Shown here: positions 62,905 to 63,221 of the stretch, in pieces | How the letters are laid out: the number at the start of each line of letters is the position of its first letter | Position numbering within the stretch: the first letter of the stretch is position 1 | NCBI RefSeq assembly: GCF_026340675.1 | Contig: NZ_JAPEOX010000008.1 | Coordinates: forward strand, 1 to 63,221 | Direction of reading: 5' to 3' | DNA length: 63,221 nt | Source of the DNA: Streptomyces sp. NBC_01264 | GTDB lineage: Bacteria > Actinomycetota > Actinomycetes > Streptomycetales > Streptomycetaceae | Notes under the pieces: generated by a model | What the model saw: only the letters and a program-made list of their open reading frames with translations | The model's database searches: none | Told to the model about the DNA's origin: nothing | Position numbers and translations under genes: made by a program

Positions 62905-63051
62905 GGCACTGTCACGTTGTCGGGCAGGGTGAGATGATCTTCGGGTTGTCCGTCCGGAGAGGGGCCTGATTCGTGTCGTCGAGCATGCCGTCGTACGCGA
63001 ATCACCGGTACCCGGTGGAGATCGTTTCGCACTGTGTGTGGCTGTACTTCC
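62905..63051 (+). mobile_element. IS6-family (type a) 5'-end fragment
   Basis: Left end GGCACTGTCACGTTGTCGG and codons for MPSYANHRYPVEIVSHCVW up to LYF, cut by the next IS6 end at 63052. Confidence 0.85.
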
Positions 63052-63221
63052 GGCACTGTCACGTTGTCGGCGGCGTGATCGTTTGATTGCGCGTCAGGGT
63101 GTGCCAGGGCCTGGTAGAGGGCGTAATTCAGGCCGCGGCAAGCAGGCTCGTGCTGCCGGTGATCTGGTTCCAGACGGTGAAGCGGATCATCATCTCGAAG
63201 CGGTGGCCGCCGGCGGTCATC
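63052..63221 (-). mobile_element. IS6-family (type a) 3' end, continues beyond the window
   Basis: GGCACTGTCACGTTGTCGG then the minus-strand 3' end of a type-a transposase (MIRFTVWNQITGST region), running off the right edge. Confidence 0.88.

Noticed and set aside
1..63221. tRNA, rRNA or riboswitch genes
   Set aside because: I found no cloverleaf-like or conserved RNA sequence on either strand, but without a covariance search small RNAs cannot be excluded.

Overview
The window reads as Streptomyces or close-relative DNA. It has very high GC, frequent GTG starts, GGAGG-type ribosome sites, GTGA/ATGA start-stop overlaps, actinomycete secreted proteins and a TTA codon near one gene start. It is an accessory region, probably a plasmid or a chromosome arm with a plasmid integrated. 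More than half is insertion-sequence (IS) DNA: about 23 IS6-family copies or fragments, four copies of one IS1182-family element with identical translations, and IS3, IS5, IS110, IS256, IS630, IS701, IS1380, ISAs1 and Tn3 pieces, many inserted inside one another.

Layout. 1-8.3 kb: IS3, IS1380, IS701, IS6 and IS5 elements around two short plasmid-type genes. 8.4-12.3 kb: a truncated tyrosine recombinase, a secreted anchored protein, a serine recombinase with a coupled small gene, and a two-gene hypothetical operon. 12.3-28.05 kb: nested IS6/IS1182/IS630/IS5/ISAs1/IS256 debris with two small secreted proteins near 20-21 kb. 28.1-36.3 kb: a compact terpenoid cluster. 36.3-41.1 kb: another nest (IS5 in IS630, IS1182 in IS6). 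41.1-43.1 kb: a candidate plasmid replicon (RepL-like gene, a 40-codon coupled ORF, a second winged-helix gene and a repeat-rich candidate origin). 43.6-52.9 kb: IS remnants, a Fic gene split by an IS6-associated inversion, and a secreted HExxH protein. 53-57.5 kb: four minus-strand non-IS genes and a 74-bp perfect palindrome. 57.6-63.2 kb: two different Tn3-family transposases truncated on either side of one intact IS3, then IS6 ends.

The main cargo is the 28.1-36.3 kb cluster. Leftwards from a divergent control region runs a five-gene operon in which every gene overlaps the next by 4-8 nt: an unknown 112-residue protein, diphosphomevalonate decarboxylase, phosphomevalonate kinase, a class II HMG-CoA reductase and mevalonate kinase. 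Rightwards run a class I terpene cyclase, a cytochrome P450 (GTGA overlap) and a SAM methyltransferase. The inferred logic is that the mevalonate operon raises IPP supply, the cyclase makes a terpene hydrocarbon, and the P450 and methyltransferase tailor it. HMG-CoA synthase, IPP isomerase and a prenyl diphosphate synthase are absent from the window and would have to be encoded elsewhere.

All calls come from reading the sequence. Family names rest on motif and sequence recognition, not on database searches. IS boundaries are taken from visible terminal repeats and may be off by a few bases.
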